Position numbers and translations under genes: made by a program | Notes under the pieces: generated by a model | The model's database searches: none | Seen by the model: the letters and a program-made list of their open reading frames with translations, nothing else | What the model was told of the DNA's origin: nothing | Shown: piece by piece, positions 14,179 to 23,433 of the stretch | Layout: every line of letters starts with the position of its first letter | Numbering within the stretch: position 1 is the stretch's first letter | Assembly (NCBI GenBank): GCA_005223045.1 | Contig: NJBM01000021.1 | Span: 1 to 64,000 of the forward strand | Source of the DNA: Planctomycetes bacterium B3_Pla | Lineage (GTDB): Bacteria > Planctomycetota > Phycisphaerae > Sedimentisphaerales > Anaerobacaceae | Direction: 5' to 3' | DNA length: 64,000 nt

Positions 14179-17100
14179 AGGTTGTGGAGCCGGGCGAAGC
14201 AGCCTGATGTCGTCAACAAACACCGTGCCTGAACCACCGTCCGCCGTCGCACCGCCCCGGGCGCCCAGCCCGACAGCGATCTTATCGACGTCGGCAAGAT
14301 TGATACCCTGATCGGAGAACTTGCTCAGGTCGATATTCCACTGCGTCCAGACATCGGTCACGGCTGCGTTTGCATCCTCGTTGACCACCACAGCAGGTGT
14401 GCCGGCGGCGTTCGCCAGGGAGACATACAGAGGCTCGGCATTGTTGGCCAGTATGCCAATGTCCTGGTGCATCCACTGCTGGCCGGCCGTACCTGTTATC
14501 GTGACATTCGAGAACTTCGCCTCACACGTCGCAGTTGCGTCGTGACTTGTAACAGCCAGGCCTACATAGACAGTCGAGACCATCGGGATGTTATTCGCCA
14601 GAGAACCCGCCACCGGAATCCACGATGAGCCGTTGGTCGAATGGGAAACCGTGAAGAAACCTGCAGCGTCGCGCTCCAGCTTGACCCAATGAGGTGCCGC
14701 AATTCCGGCCTCAGTAGTGCCGGTGGCAGAAACACCGGTGTCCAGACGATTCTGAGCGGCAACACCACTGGCCGCCGACACAAGTGCAAAGGCATACTTG
14801 GAATCTGCATCCAGCGTCTCGCGAATCATGACACCCGCCTTGGCCCAGTTGTGGGTGTTCTCAATGCTGTCAACCCTGGCAACAATCGTACCGGGGCCGG
14901 TAAGGGTCTTATAGGCGAAGTGGAATTCATCTGAGGTGCTCCAGATGTCTGTGCCCGAGCCGGTCATCGTGAAAGTTCCGACCGGGCCTTCCGTGAAGCT
15001 GCCTACCGAAGGCGGATAGCCTCTGAACCACAGCGACAATACCCCAACGCCGTGTTTGGTCCAGTCACGCGGGGCGGTCAATGCCAGCTCGGCCTGCGAA
15101 TACGTTACGCCGGCAGTGTTGTCGTAAGAGATCGGCATGGACTGGCCGCCGCTGTTGATAATCGTCTGCTCGGCGTACGACGGGAGTAAATAGCCGACTT
15201 GTGAACCATTAGTAGGAATACCAAAGCCATCGATCCAATGCTGCCAGATAGCTTCATTTTCCGCGTCGTTGTCGGTATAGCCCTCGAAATCGTCCACCAG
15301 AATGAAGTCCGCCACCGTGAAGCTCCAAACTCGGCCTTTGGTGACGGTTCCGTCTGTGTTGTTCTCGTCGATGCGCCAGTAGAACGGCCCAGCGCCCCAT
15401 TCGACTCCTTCAGCCGGGGTGAAGCTCGTTCCGCTCTGACTGCCTCTGTATATGCCTGTCGTATCGGATGTATCGGCATTCTTGACAGCGTCCCTGTCGG
15501 TGCCGAAGTACACCTCGTGGCTGGACACCTTGTCTCCCGGCGACCAGGTAAGAGGTGTGACGTTATCGACATCCGGCACCGTTTCATCGGCCGGCGTCGG
15601 TTTCCACGCCAGTAACGGATCGCCGCGCATGACCAGTATGATCTGTTCCTCCGTCAGCGCCGCGCTGTAGATGCGTACGTCGTCAACAAGGCCGGCGATC
15701 GCGGAACCGCCGCCCCTGCTTCCGTCGAAGGCAACCGCTTCGGAGTTGGCGCCGATGAAGCCAAACCTGGTATTGCCGCTGCCGAAAGTCGGACCTCCGG
15801 TGGCCGACGGCTCGGGGATACCATCGATGTAGATGGTCGAACGCCCGTTGTCGAACACGCCGGTGATATGGTGCCAACGTCCGTCATCTATGCGGGTGAT
15901 ACTGCCGTAATCGACTTGTCCCGTACTGGTCATCACATCCCAGCCGATCTGGCCGTCACCGGCGCCGTCGCCGTTAACCTCCAGACGCCAGTATTCGTTG
16001 CGATCAAAAGAGACAATGTACTGTGTTTCCGAACTGGAGGTGCGGATCCATGCAGTTACGGTGACTGCGGTGAGATCCGTCTCGGCATAGCTGAGGTTCT
16101 GAATCGCCACATAGCCGCTTCCGGCAGCATCGAGGGCGGCGTCACCGTGCCAGCCGGGGCTTGACCATCCCTGATCGAAGATAGTTCCGTTATTGCCGCG
16201 ACCGGACCAGTCAAGGACGGTCGTACCTATACCTTCGTCAAACCTCCACCAGGCGACCAGATCAGGGTCATCCGTAACGGGTATAGGTGGTAGGGTCGTG
16301 AAACTCCAGACATCCCCTTTATTCGTTGTGGCGCCGTCAAACTCATCGACGCGCCAATAATAAGTCTTATCCAATTCAAGCGCGCCGGGAGTAAAGAACG
16401 CATCCGCCAACGGCAAAGCTCCCGCGGCACTGTTGACATCGTCAAAACTGTCGCCGAGATAGACATGGTGCAGTTTTGTGCCGAAACCGCCCGTCCAACT
16501 GAGGATCACATTCGGATCTACGAACTTCATCCCGTCCGGTGGGTCGGCATTGTAAGCTATCCTCGGTGGAACCGTGAAGCTCCAGACGTCGCCCTTCCAG
16601 GGGCTGTTCGGCTCGGCGTCGTTTACTTCGTCCACTCGCCAATAATACGTTGTGCCGGTTTCGAGCCCCTCCGCAACCGGGAAACCGGGAAAACCCACTA
16701 TCTGGACAGCAGCGGCTATATTACCTACAAAGGTCCCTTCGGCGCCGTTGTTGACATCTTCGAGACTCGTGCCGAAGTACACATCGTGCGAGACCGCAAA
16801 ACCTCCCGGCGTCCAGGCAAGGTTCGCCCACGTGTTCTCAAAGAGGGAACCATCGGCCGGGTCGGGGCCAAAGGCGAAAGGCCATACCTTGCCCGCAAAA
16901 CCGCCCAACTCGCTTGCTGTCAGCGCAACATTCAGAATCCAGACCTCGTCAATTGCTCCTTCGAACCAGTGACCATTAGAGCCGGCGTTGCCGTCGTGAA
17001 AGACATTGTTCTCGCGTGTATACCCTATAGCATTGTCATTGGAGTGGTTGTGGATGTGGCCGCCCGGCGCTTTGGCCACCAACTGCCCGTTCAGCCACAT

Positions 17101-17661
17101 TTCGAACTTGTCGTCCTCCACTGCTTCGGCACCGTCTCTAATGACCATCGCAACTCCATACCAATTGTTGGATTCGATGGGAGCGGAGAGCCAGGCACCA
17201 TCCCAGTTGTATTCCGCCCGGTTCCATGCTGCTGCGTAAAGCAGCCCCTCATGGATGTAGAAGGTCATTCCACGCGTGTTTCCGCCTTCCTCGAATATCG
17301 TCTGTTTGGTAGTTTTGTCAACATCATCGCACTTGAACACAGCAACAATAGTACGATTGGCCCAGGGACCGTTTGTCACATTGATGAAAGCAGAATCCGG
17401 AATGTCAATGCCATCGTCAACGCCGTCGAACTGCAGCGCGTTGCCCCCCGCCATACCGGCAACCACCTGTGGGTCCCCCACCAGGGTGCTGTTGGCTGGG
17501 GCACTGTTCGATGAGTCGTCAGGAACTTGAGTGCCGGCGACGTTCTCGAACAGAAACACATGACCATCCGTGACAGCAGCCGGGTTGAGTTGAGCCACGG
17601 CATTGCCGGCCAGAATCAGCAGCAAAATGGGAGAAACTAAAAAAACCAATTTCTTACACAT
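14158..17661 (-). CDS. Giant secreted LamG / FnIII-like multidomain protein A
   Basis: A 1167-residue exported protein with a clear Sec signal peptide (residues 1-23, ending GNAVAQ). Read by eye, the order is: LamG-like sandwich 1 (about 25-255); two FnIII-like modules marked by SHDVYFGTS...YYWRVDEVN...DVWSFT (about 265-460); LamG 2 (about 465-690, with GRWHHITGVFDNG and VDDVRIYSAAL); a third FnIII-like module (about 695-790); and a C-terminal carbohydrate-binding-like sandwich from VDDFEGYTDNDAENE. The last is split by a DUF1349-like insert (about 886-1057). No catalytic domain is seen, so binding to glycans or a surface role is likely. AAGGAGG precedes the ATG. It ends PEPEPQP, with no PEP-CTERM or membrane anchor. 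A close paralogue lies at 54757-58185. Confidence 0.85.
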   Translation of the reverse strand: MCKKLVFLVSPILLLILAGNAVAQLNPAAVTDGHVFLFENVAGTQVPDDSSNSAPANSTLVGDPQVVAGMAGGNALQFDGVDDGIDIPDSAFINVTNGPWANRTIVAVFKCDDVDKTTKQTIFEEGGNTRGMTFYIHEGLLYAAAWNRAEYNWDGAWLSAPIESNNWYGVAMVIRDGAEAVEDDKFEMWLNGQLVAKAPGGHIHNHSNDNAIGYTRENNVFHDGNAGSNGHWFEGAIDEVWILNVALTASELGGFAGKVWPFAFGPDPADGSLFENTWANLAWTPGGFAVSHDVYFGTSLEDVNNGAEGTFVGNIAAAVQIVGFPGFPVAEGLETGTTYYWRVDEVNDAEPNSPWKGDVWSFTVPPRIAYNADPPDGMKFVDPNVILSWTGGFGTKLHHVYLGDSFDDVNSAAGALPLADAFFTPGALELDKTYYWRVDEFDGATTNKGDVWSFTTLPPIPVTDDPDLVAWWRFDEGIGTTVLDWSGRGNNGTIFDQGWSSPGWHGDAALDAAGSGYVAIQNLSYAETDLTAVTVTAWIRTSSSETQYIVSFDRNEYWRLEVNGDGAGDGQIGWDVMTSTGQVDYGSITRIDDGRWHHITGVFDNGRSTIYIDGIPEPSATGGPTFGSGNTRFGFIGANSEAVAFDGSRGGGSAIAGLVDDVRIYSAALTEEQIILVMRGDPLLAWKPTPADETVPDVDNVTPLTWSPGDKVSSHEVYFGTDRDAVKNADTSDTTGIYRGSQSGTSFTPAEGVEWGAGPFYWRIDENNTDGTVTKGRVWSFTVADFILVDDFEGYTDNDAENEAIWQHWIDGFGIPTNGSQVGYLLPSYAEQTIINSGGQSMPISYDNTAGVTYSQAELALTAPRDWTKHGVGVLSLWFRGYPPSVGSFTEGPVGTFTMTGSGTDIWSTSDEFHFAYKTLTGPGTIVARVDSIENTHNWAKAGVMIRETLDADSKYAFALVSAASGVAAQNRLDTGVSATGTTEAGIAAPHWVKLERDAAGFFTVSHSTNGSSWIPVAGSLANNIPMVSTVYVGLAVTSHDATATCEAKFSNVTITGTAGQQWMHQDIGILANNAEPLYVSLANAAGTPAVVVNEDANAAVTDVWTQWNIDLSKFSDQGINLADVDKIAVGLGARGGATADGGSGTVFVDDIRLLRPAPQPEPEPQP

Positions 17662-17883
17662 AATCAGACCTCCTTCAAAAAGGTTACGCTGAAATGATTG
17701 AGATGATTTCCACCATCATTGTATTATACCCGGACCTGCCTTGGATCGCTTCGATGGTTCAATAGCGACTCCATTACTTCCAAAATCCCCTGCGAACGAT
17801 AAATTGCAGAGCAATAATGTGCGGCATGGCCTAAAACTTCCACCTGCCGGCGCGCTTGAAATACTCAAACTTCACCAATTCTA

Positions 17884-17913
17884 TTTATACCAGATTGGCC
17901 GCCTTTTAGTCAA
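17884..17913 (-). promoter_or_regulatory. Promoter of LamG gene A, shared with its paralogue
   Basis: On the minus strand TTGACT (17913-17908), an 18-base spacer and TATAAA (17889-17884). The following AATTGGTG is conserved at the promoter of the paralogue (58418-58446), as is the GGCGG in the spacer. The implied leader is about 215 bases. A second TATAAT at 17723-17728 (minus strand) lies closer to the gene. Confidence 0.6.
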
Positions 17914-17946
17914 GCGAAATCTTCGAGCTGCCGCGGTGAAAATGTG

Positions 17947-18144
17947 CTAATTGTGTGGCCTGGCGTTTATTAACGCGGCCAAAAGGATATGTCTCAGCCT
18001 GTCAACGGTGAGCTTGTTGAGGTAATCTTCGGTGAAATCCAACCTAAATCGGCCTCTGAAATTCTTGATTCGTCTCTTAAGTTCGTGTCTTCCCAACGCA
18101 GCGATTGAAGTCGCTTCTCTCTCAAAGTACTTTCTCGCACTCAT
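17947..18144 (-). CDS. Small basic protein of unknown function
   Basis: A 65-residue soluble protein, basic and helix-rich, with no leader. It reads KYFEREATSIAALGRHELKRR, then the F-rich stretch NFRGRFRLDFTEDYLNKL (quoted separately), then VDRLRHILLAALINAR. The balanced composition and heptad-like leucines look like a real protein rather than chance. The start is supported by AAAGGTGA five bases before the ATG at 18144. A GTG at 18153 is possible but unsupported. It stands alone between queA (divergent) and the LamG promoter. I do not recognise a named family. Confidence 0.55.
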   Translation of the reverse strand: MSARKYFEREATSIAALGRHELKRRIKNFRGRFRLDFTEDYLNKLTVDRLRHILLAALINARPHN

Positions 18145-18344
18145 TCTCATCACCTTTGTAAGAACTATTGTTATAAGCCTGCCCTGAGCTCGGTCGAACG
18201 GGTTGGATTCATGTTATCTATATCGTCTGCCGCGCTTGACCACTTATGCAAGAAATCCGGCAGGACTCGCCAACCCGCAAAACTGGCATATTATTGGGTC
18301 ATTTTTTTTTGTCATTGCAGGCAAAAGTCTGATAACTTCTTTTC

Positions 18345-19394
18345 GTGAAAACAGAAAAGCTAAATTACGACTTGCCGTCCGAGCTAATTGCCCAGCAGCC
18401 TCTGACTGTGCGAAGCGAGTCGCGGCTGCTGGTTCTAAATCGCTCCGGCGGCGATATAATCGACAGCCGATTCAGCAGTCTCGGCGATTTCCTGGCCCCC
18501 GGCGATTGTCTTGTGCTAAACGACACCAAAGTCGTGCCGGCCCGCTTTTTCGCCCGGCGAAGCAGCGGAGCCAGGCTGGAAGGATTGTTTCTGACCGAAA
18601 ATGCCGACGGCGTCTGGACCGCATATCTAAAGGGCGCCCGCAAAGTAAAGCCCGGCGAGCAACTGTACCTCAAGGACAGACAAAAAGCCGATTTCTGCGT
18701 CGCTGTGCTGCTCGAAAAGGCCGGCGAGGGCAAATGCAGGCTGGAGCTAAAGACCGGCGTGCAGACAGATGCCGTCCTTGAGCGAATCGGCTTTCCGCCG
18801 TTGCCGCCGTATATCAAGCGAGATGACGATCCGGCCCTGGCGGCAGAAGACAAGCAGCGGTATCAAACGGTCTATGCAAGTAAAGCCGGCGCCGTTGCAG
18901 CGCCAACCGCAGGGCTGCACTTCACTGAGAAGCTAATCGAGCAGTTGAAACAGGCCGGCGTCTGCTTTGCGCTTGCTACGCTGCACGTCGGAGCAGGCAC
19001 ATTCAAACCGGTGACTGCGGAGAATCTCGAAGACCATCAAATCCACCGGGAACGGTTCAGTATCGACGAAGAAAATATCCGCAGAATAATGACGGCAAAA
19101 GATAAAGGCGGGCGAATAATCCCCGTCGGTACAACTTCAACGCGGGTCCTTGAGACAGTCGCCTCCGAGTCGCCGATCAAAGCCACCAGCGGCACAACAG
19201 AGCTGTTCATCACTCCCGGCTACAAATTCAAAATCGCCGATGCTATGATAACAAATTTTCATCTGCCGAAATCCACCCTGCTGGCACTGGTCGCGGCCTT
19301 CGCCGGGCTTCGAAACATCCTCGCCGCTTACAACCACGCCATCGAGCAGCGATACCGTTTCTACTCCTACGGCGACGCCATGCTGATTATTTAG
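18345..19394 (+). CDS. queA: S-adenosylmethionine:tRNA ribosyltransferase-isomerase
   Basis: QueA transfers the ribosyl part of SAM to preQ1-modified tRNA, the penultimate step of queuosine synthesis. The 349-residue length is normal. Recognisable segments are YDLPSELIAQQPL near the start, GDCLVLNDTKVVPARFFARR near 59, TAGLHFTEKLIEQL near 186, THLHVGAGTF-like ATLHVGAGTFKPV near 211, the GTTSTRVLE segment near 263, and NFHLPKSTLLALVAAFAG near 298. It starts with GTG; no strong ribosome site is visible. No other queuosine genes are adjacent. Confidence 0.95.
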   Translation: MKTEKLNYDLPSELIAQQPLTVRSESRLLVLNRSGGDIIDSRFSSLGDFLAPGDCLVLNDTKVVPARFFARRSSGARLEGLFLTENADGVWTAYLKGARKVKPGEQLYLKDRQKADFCVAVLLEKAGEGKCRLELKTGVQTDAVLERIGFPPLPPYIKRDDDPALAAEDKQRYQTVYASKAGAVAAPTAGLHFTEKLIEQLKQAGVCFALATLHVGAGTFKPVTAENLEDHQIHRERFSIDEENIRRIMTAKDKGGRIIPVGTTSTRVLETVASESPIKATSGTTELFITPGYKFKIADAMITNFHLPKSTLLALVAAFAGLRNILAAYNHAIEQRYRFYSYGDAMLII

Positions 19395-19439
19395 CAGTAA
19401 GAGGGCATGGCCTACCCGTGATCGCTGTGCCGCACGGGG

Positions 19440-21188
19440 TTACTCCACTTCTTTAGTGACCACTTCAAGTATTTGCCGTTCACGTCGCTGCAACAGCTCG
19501 CCGAGAGGAACCAGACTAAGCTTGTACAAAAGGCCAAACAATCCCGCCAACACCGCCGAGAACAAGAGGTTCGCGGGCGCTGCAGGCAACCAGCCAACAC
19601 GGGAGATGAGCAGCCCCATGCCCGGAGGAATAAACAGAACACCCAGCGCCGCCATAAACAGCAATCCCGACACGAAGGTCAGCAGCGATGTCGTCGCAGA
19701 TGTCTTTGTCCGCTTTAGCGACCCCGGAACAACATGGTGAGGGAGGAGCACCGACAGGAGATTTCCCATCATGCTGACCAGCAGAAAGGCAGCAACCAAC
19801 TGAAAGCCGGCGGCGAGAGAGGCGATCGGCGTGATGTGTAAGGCGAGTGTGACAAGCGCGATAACGATCAGGCCCATGCCGAGTACGGCCGGCAGGAAGG
19901 CAAGATTCTTTCCCAGCAACACCCACTTTCGCTGCACGGGGAGCAGGACGAGCTGGCGAAACCCGCCTCGGTCGAAGCCGAACTGATTGAACATGAGCTG
20001 GCTCACGCCGAGAAATATGAAAACAATAGCACTGGTGGCGATGAACGGCTTGAACTGATCACCGAGGGTGGACGAACGGCGCAGCAGAATCATCCCGCCG
20101 AGAAACAGCAGCATGATGAAATTGGTCGCCATTGCCATTTTCACCTCCGGCGCCCGCATCAGAGAGCGAAAGAATACCGACCCCAGCGCCATTGCTTCGT
20201 CGGGAATGCCCGGCAGACTTCTTTCAAACAAGCCCCTCCTTGCAGGAGCGACCTTGGCCACCTTACGTTTTTGCGCGGACTTCCTGCTTGTTGCCTGCCC
20301 ACGGTAGAAACCGAGAGTGGTTCTGTACGCACGCCTCAGGCCCAGTCCCCCAATGCCGAACGCGCCGGCGGCGCCCAAAACCGCGGGCCAGGCACTGCCC
20401 CCGGCCAGTGACATCGCCCCGTTGCCCACCCATAGGAAAGGCACGCACTTGTGCACGGTCAGGACCGTGGGCGAAAGGCGAGGCTTGTCGCGGTCGGCGG
20501 AGTGGTCGGCTCTCAGTTTTTCCACCACGGCTGAATCGGGCGTCCGGGGCCGATGACGCTCGCGGTCGCGCATAAGGTTGCCGAAGAGATTTGGAAGCTG
20601 GCTGAGCAAAATGAATGCGAAGGTGACCCCGGCGACAACGGCGCGCCGCCGCCGCTTGTTTACCATCAGCGCGGCCAGCCATCCGCGCAAGCAATACGTC
20701 CAGGCCGTGACCATGAAGACCACACCGAGCACTAACGGAAACATCCAGACCATCGACCATCGTCCGCCGAGGATCAGTCCCAGGCACAGGCCAAGCATCG
20801 CAGGCAGGAAGAGGACTATGCTTGCCGTTAGATGCGAGGCAAGATAATTCACCAGGAAAATGTCTTTCAGCGAAACCGGCAAATGCATCATCCGTCCGAT
20901 GTCGATCGTCTCGGAGCGCTGGAGTTCGTTGATCAGGCCAATCATCCAGAAGAACAGAAACGCCGCGACGATCAGGTCCCACACTAACAGCATGACCGCC
21001 GCCGGTGCTTTCGCCAGGGCAAAAGTGCCCGCCAGCACGCCGCCGAGTCCACCGGCCGCTCCGACGGCAAACCCAATCCACACGACGATCATGGTCAGCA
21101 CGGCGTTAAAACTACCGCTGCGTGACCATTGGTTTCGGATCAGACGCCCGCGCAGCCAGACGATTGTGCGAAGTTGGCCCCAGTCCAT
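19440..21188 (-). CDS. ABC-2-type exporter permease
   Basis: A 582-residue integral membrane protein with roughly twelve hydrophobic segments in two halves, separated by a hydrophilic stretch near residues 205-235 (RERHRPRTPDSAVVEKLRADH, quoted shortened as RERHRPRTPDS) and another near 300-320. Its ATG follows the TAG of the ATP-binding gene with no gap, so the two form an ABC exporter. Length and layout suit large ABC-2 permeases. The cargo is unknown. Confidence 0.8.
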   Translation of the reverse strand: MDWGQLRTIVWLRGRLIRNQWSRSGSFNAVLTMIVVWIGFAVGAAGGLGGVLAGTFALAKAPAAVMLLVWDLIVAAFLFFWMIGLINELQRSETIDIGRMMHLPVSLKDIFLVNYLASHLTASIVLFLPAMLGLCLGLILGGRWSMVWMFPLVLGVVFMVTAWTYCLRGWLAALMVNKRRRRAVVAGVTFAFILLSQLPNLFGNLMRDRERHRPRTPDSAVVEKLRADHSADRDKPRLSPTVLTVHKCVPFLWVGNGAMSLAGGSAWPAVLGAAGAFGIGGLGLRRAYRTTLGFYRGQATSRKSAQKRKVAKVAPARRGLFERSLPGIPDEAMALGSVFFRSLMRAPEVKMAMATNFIMLLFLGGMILLRRSSTLGDQFKPFIATSAIVFIFLGVSQLMFNQFGFDRGGFRQLVLLPVQRKWVLLGKNLAFLPAVLGMGLIVIALVTLALHITPIASLAAGFQLVAAFLLVSMMGNLLSVLLPHHVVPGSLKRTKTSATTSLLTFVSGLLFMAALGVLFIPPGMGLLISRVGWLPAAPANLLFSAVLAGLFGLLYKLSLVPLGELLQRRERQILEVVTKEVE

Positions 21189-21950
21189 CTAATCCTCCAG
21201 CCAGCTCAGCTTCTGCCGCTCCATGTGGTCGCTGCCGACGGCCTCCAGGAACCGCTCCTCCAGCGAGCCAGCGGCGCGAATCTCGTCCATTGAGCTTTGA
21301 CGCACGAGCTTGCCCTCGGCAATAATCCCGACGTCCGTGCAGAGCCTTTCTACGATCTCCAGAACATGCGACGTCAGGAAAACCGTGGCGCCGAGCTGCA
21401 CGCAACGTTTCAATGTGTCCCGCAGAACGCGAGAGGCCACGGCATCCACGCCTTCGAACGGCTCGTCAAGAAACAACAGGTCCGGGTTCGGAATCAGCGC
21501 CGCCGCGAGAGTCAGCTTCTTCTTCATCCCATGCGAATATTCGAGGGTGAGCTTCTTCTCTTCGTTGTCCAGATCCATCATGGCCAACAACTCCCGCGAG
21601 CGTTCGTCGACCGTTACCTCAGGCAGCTTATACATGCGGCCGATGAAGGTGAGGTATTCACGCGCTGTGAGATTGTCGAACAGGGCCAGCTCCTCCGGGA
21701 CGACGCCGACACGTCGCTTGATCTGCCTGGCCTTATCGGGGTCATCCACCTGCTCGCCCAGAATGTGCATCGTGCCGCTCGTCGGGGCCAGCAGACCTGT
21801 GAGCATTTTGATGGTGGTCGATTTTCCCGCGCCGTTGGGGCCGAGAAAACCGTAGAACTTCCCGGCTTCGACTCGCAGATCGAGACCGTCAACTGCTCGC
21901 AGATCGCCAAAGCAGCGGGTCAGTCCGTTTGTTTCGATAGCAAGAGTCAT
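21189..21950 (-). CDS. ABC transporter ATP-binding protein
   Basis: The 253-residue nucleotide-binding subunit has Walker A GPNGAGKSTTIKML near residue 36, the Q-loop near VGVVPEELALFD, signature LEYSHGMKKKLTLA near 134 (a variant of LSGGQ with SHGMK, common in ABC-2 exporters), Walker B LLFLDEPFEGVD near 158, and the H-loop TSHVLE near 192. It belongs to the CcmA/DrrA-like group. It is followed immediately by its permease. Confidence 0.93.
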   Translation of the reverse strand: MTLAIETNGLTRCFGDLRAVDGLDLRVEAGKFYGFLGPNGAGKSTTIKMLTGLLAPTSGTMHILGEQVDDPDKARQIKRRVGVVPEELALFDNLTAREYLTFIGRMYKLPEVTVDERSRELLAMMDLDNEEKKLTLEYSHGMKKKLTLAAALIPNPDLLFLDEPFEGVDAVASRVLRDTLKRCVQLGATVFLTSHVLEIVERLCTDVGIIAEGKLVRQSSMDEIRAAGSLEERFLEAVGSDHMERQKLSWLED

Positions 21951-21970
21951 AACGGCTGTTGAGTCTATCG

Positions 21971-22010
21971 GCCCGAGCCTGCAGAAGCAAGATTGTTTCT
22001 GCAGCCGGGC
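21971..22010 (-). terminator. Stem-loop after xylA
   Basis: GCCCGAGCCTGCAGAA (21971-21986) and TTCTGCAGCCGGGC (21997-22010) form a stem of 8 plus 5 pairs with a one-sided bulge. It lies 60 bases past the xylA stop. There is no T tract, so its terminator role is uncertain. Confidence 0.4.
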
Positions 22011-22072
22011 TTGGCGCTGTCACAGAATCCTTCTTGCCAGCGGTAGTTGTCTGATAACTTTGCCGACGCGGC

Positions 22073-23383
22073 TTAGATGTAATCGTTCAGGAGGTTTTCG
22101 AGAAGCTCCTGACGGCCGCTTTGAAGCTCGGGTTCGCCGTTTTCAAGGATGTAAGTCTCAAGCTCGTCGAAACCAACCTTTCCGTTTTCGATCCTGGAGC
22201 CAAGCCCCTGATTCCAGCCGCTGTAGCGCTGGTCAACGGCGTTCCGGAGGGCCTTGTCCTCGATCATCTTTGCGGCGTTTTTCAATCCCCTGGCGAAAAC
22301 ATCCATCGCGCCTATATGACCGTGGAAAAGATCGACCGGATCTATCGATTGACGTCTGACGTGTGCGTCGAAATTGAGCCCGCCGGTCGTAAAGCCGCCG
22401 CCTTTGAGAATAATGTACATAGCGAGTGTTGTTTCGTAAACGTTGTTCGGAAACTGGTCCGTATCCCAGCCCAAAAGCATATCGCCTCGATTGGCATCGA
22501 CCGAGCCAAGTATGCCGTTGGCCACGCAAAATGCCAGCTCGTGACAGAAATCGTGGCCGGCAAGGGTGGCGTGGTTTGCCTCGATATTCAGCTTGAAGTC
22601 GCCGAGCAGATCGTATTTCTGCAGGAATGCGTAACAACTGCCCGCATCTGAATCGTATTGATGTTTCGTCGGCTCCTTCGGCTTTGGCTCAATGTAAAAC
22701 TGGCCCTTAAAACCAATCTTTTTCTTGTAATCGACCGCCATTTGCAAAAGCAGGGCCATGTGATCCAGCTCGCGTTTCATATCGGTGTTGAGCAACGTGT
22801 CGTAACCTTCACGCCCGCCCCAGAAGACATAACCGGCTCCGCCAAGTTCTTTTGTTATCTCGATGGCTTTTTTGATCTGACTTGCGGCGTAAGCGAAAAC
22901 CCCCGGCGACGGGTTGGTGCCGGCGCCGGCCATGAACCGGCGATGTGAAAAGGCGTTCGTCGTACCCCACAGCAGCTTGACTCCCGTATCGGCCTGTAGC
23001 TTGCCGGCTTTCTGCACGATCTTGTCCAGACGCTTGTTGGTCTCAGCCAAATCGTCCGCCTCGGGGGCAATGTCCCTGTCGTGAAAGCACCAGAAGCCAA
23101 CGCCTAACTTGGTAAAGAACTCGAATGCTGCCTCCAGGGTCATGTCCGCAATTTCCATCGGATCGGAAGAGTCGTTGTAGTCGCGAATAATGGTGCCGCC
23201 GCCGAACTGGTCCGCTCCGAGGTTTTTGAACGTGTGCCAGTAACATACCGCGAAACGCAGATGTTCCGCCATCGTCTTGCCGAGGACGACCTCATCCGAA
23301 TTATAATGCCTGAAAGCAAGAGGATTCTTCGAGCCGGGCCCCTCATATCTTATCTGTTTCACTCCGGGAAAGTACTCTGCCAT
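22073..23383 (-). CDS. xylA: Xylose isomerase
   Basis: XylA interconverts D-xylose and D-xylulose in the cytoplasm using two divalent metal ions. The 436-residue protein is of the longer class II type. Seen are GFWCFHDRDIAPE near residue 97 (catalytic histidine and the following aspartate), WGTTNAFSHRRFMAGAGTNP near 138, YVFWGGREGYDTLLNTDM near 185, FYIEPKPKEPTKHQYD near 227 (metal glutamate and lysine), and NIEANHATLAGH near 265. I start at the ATG at 23383 with GAAAGGAG upstream; the open frame continues 29 codons further left without support. It lies 50 bases downstream of xylB on the same strand. Confidence 0.96.
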   Translation of the reverse strand: MAEYFPGVKQIRYEGPGSKNPLAFRHYNSDEVVLGKTMAEHLRFAVCYWHTFKNLGADQFGGGTIIRDYNDSSDPMEIADMTLEAAFEFFTKLGVGFWCFHDRDIAPEADDLAETNKRLDKIVQKAGKLQADTGVKLLWGTTNAFSHRRFMAGAGTNPSPGVFAYAASQIKKAIEITKELGGAGYVFWGGREGYDTLLNTDMKRELDHMALLLQMAVDYKKKIGFKGQFYIEPKPKEPTKHQYDSDAGSCYAFLQKYDLLGDFKLNIEANHATLAGHDFCHELAFCVANGILGSVDANRGDMLLGWDTDQFPNNVYETTLAMYIILKGGGFTTGGLNFDAHVRRQSIDPVDLFHGHIGAMDVFARGLKNAAKMIEDKALRNAVDQRYSGWNQGLGSRIENGKVGFDELETYILENGEPELQSGRQELLENLLNDYI

Positions 23384-23433
23384 TTCTTGCCACTCCTTTC
23401 TGATAGCTCGCACCAAGCTTCGCAAGATACGAT

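Noticed and set aside
16465..17514. Plus-strand open frame of 349 codons inside LamG gene A
   Set aside because: Opposite strand of a clear LamG gene; it owes its length to G/C-rich third positions.
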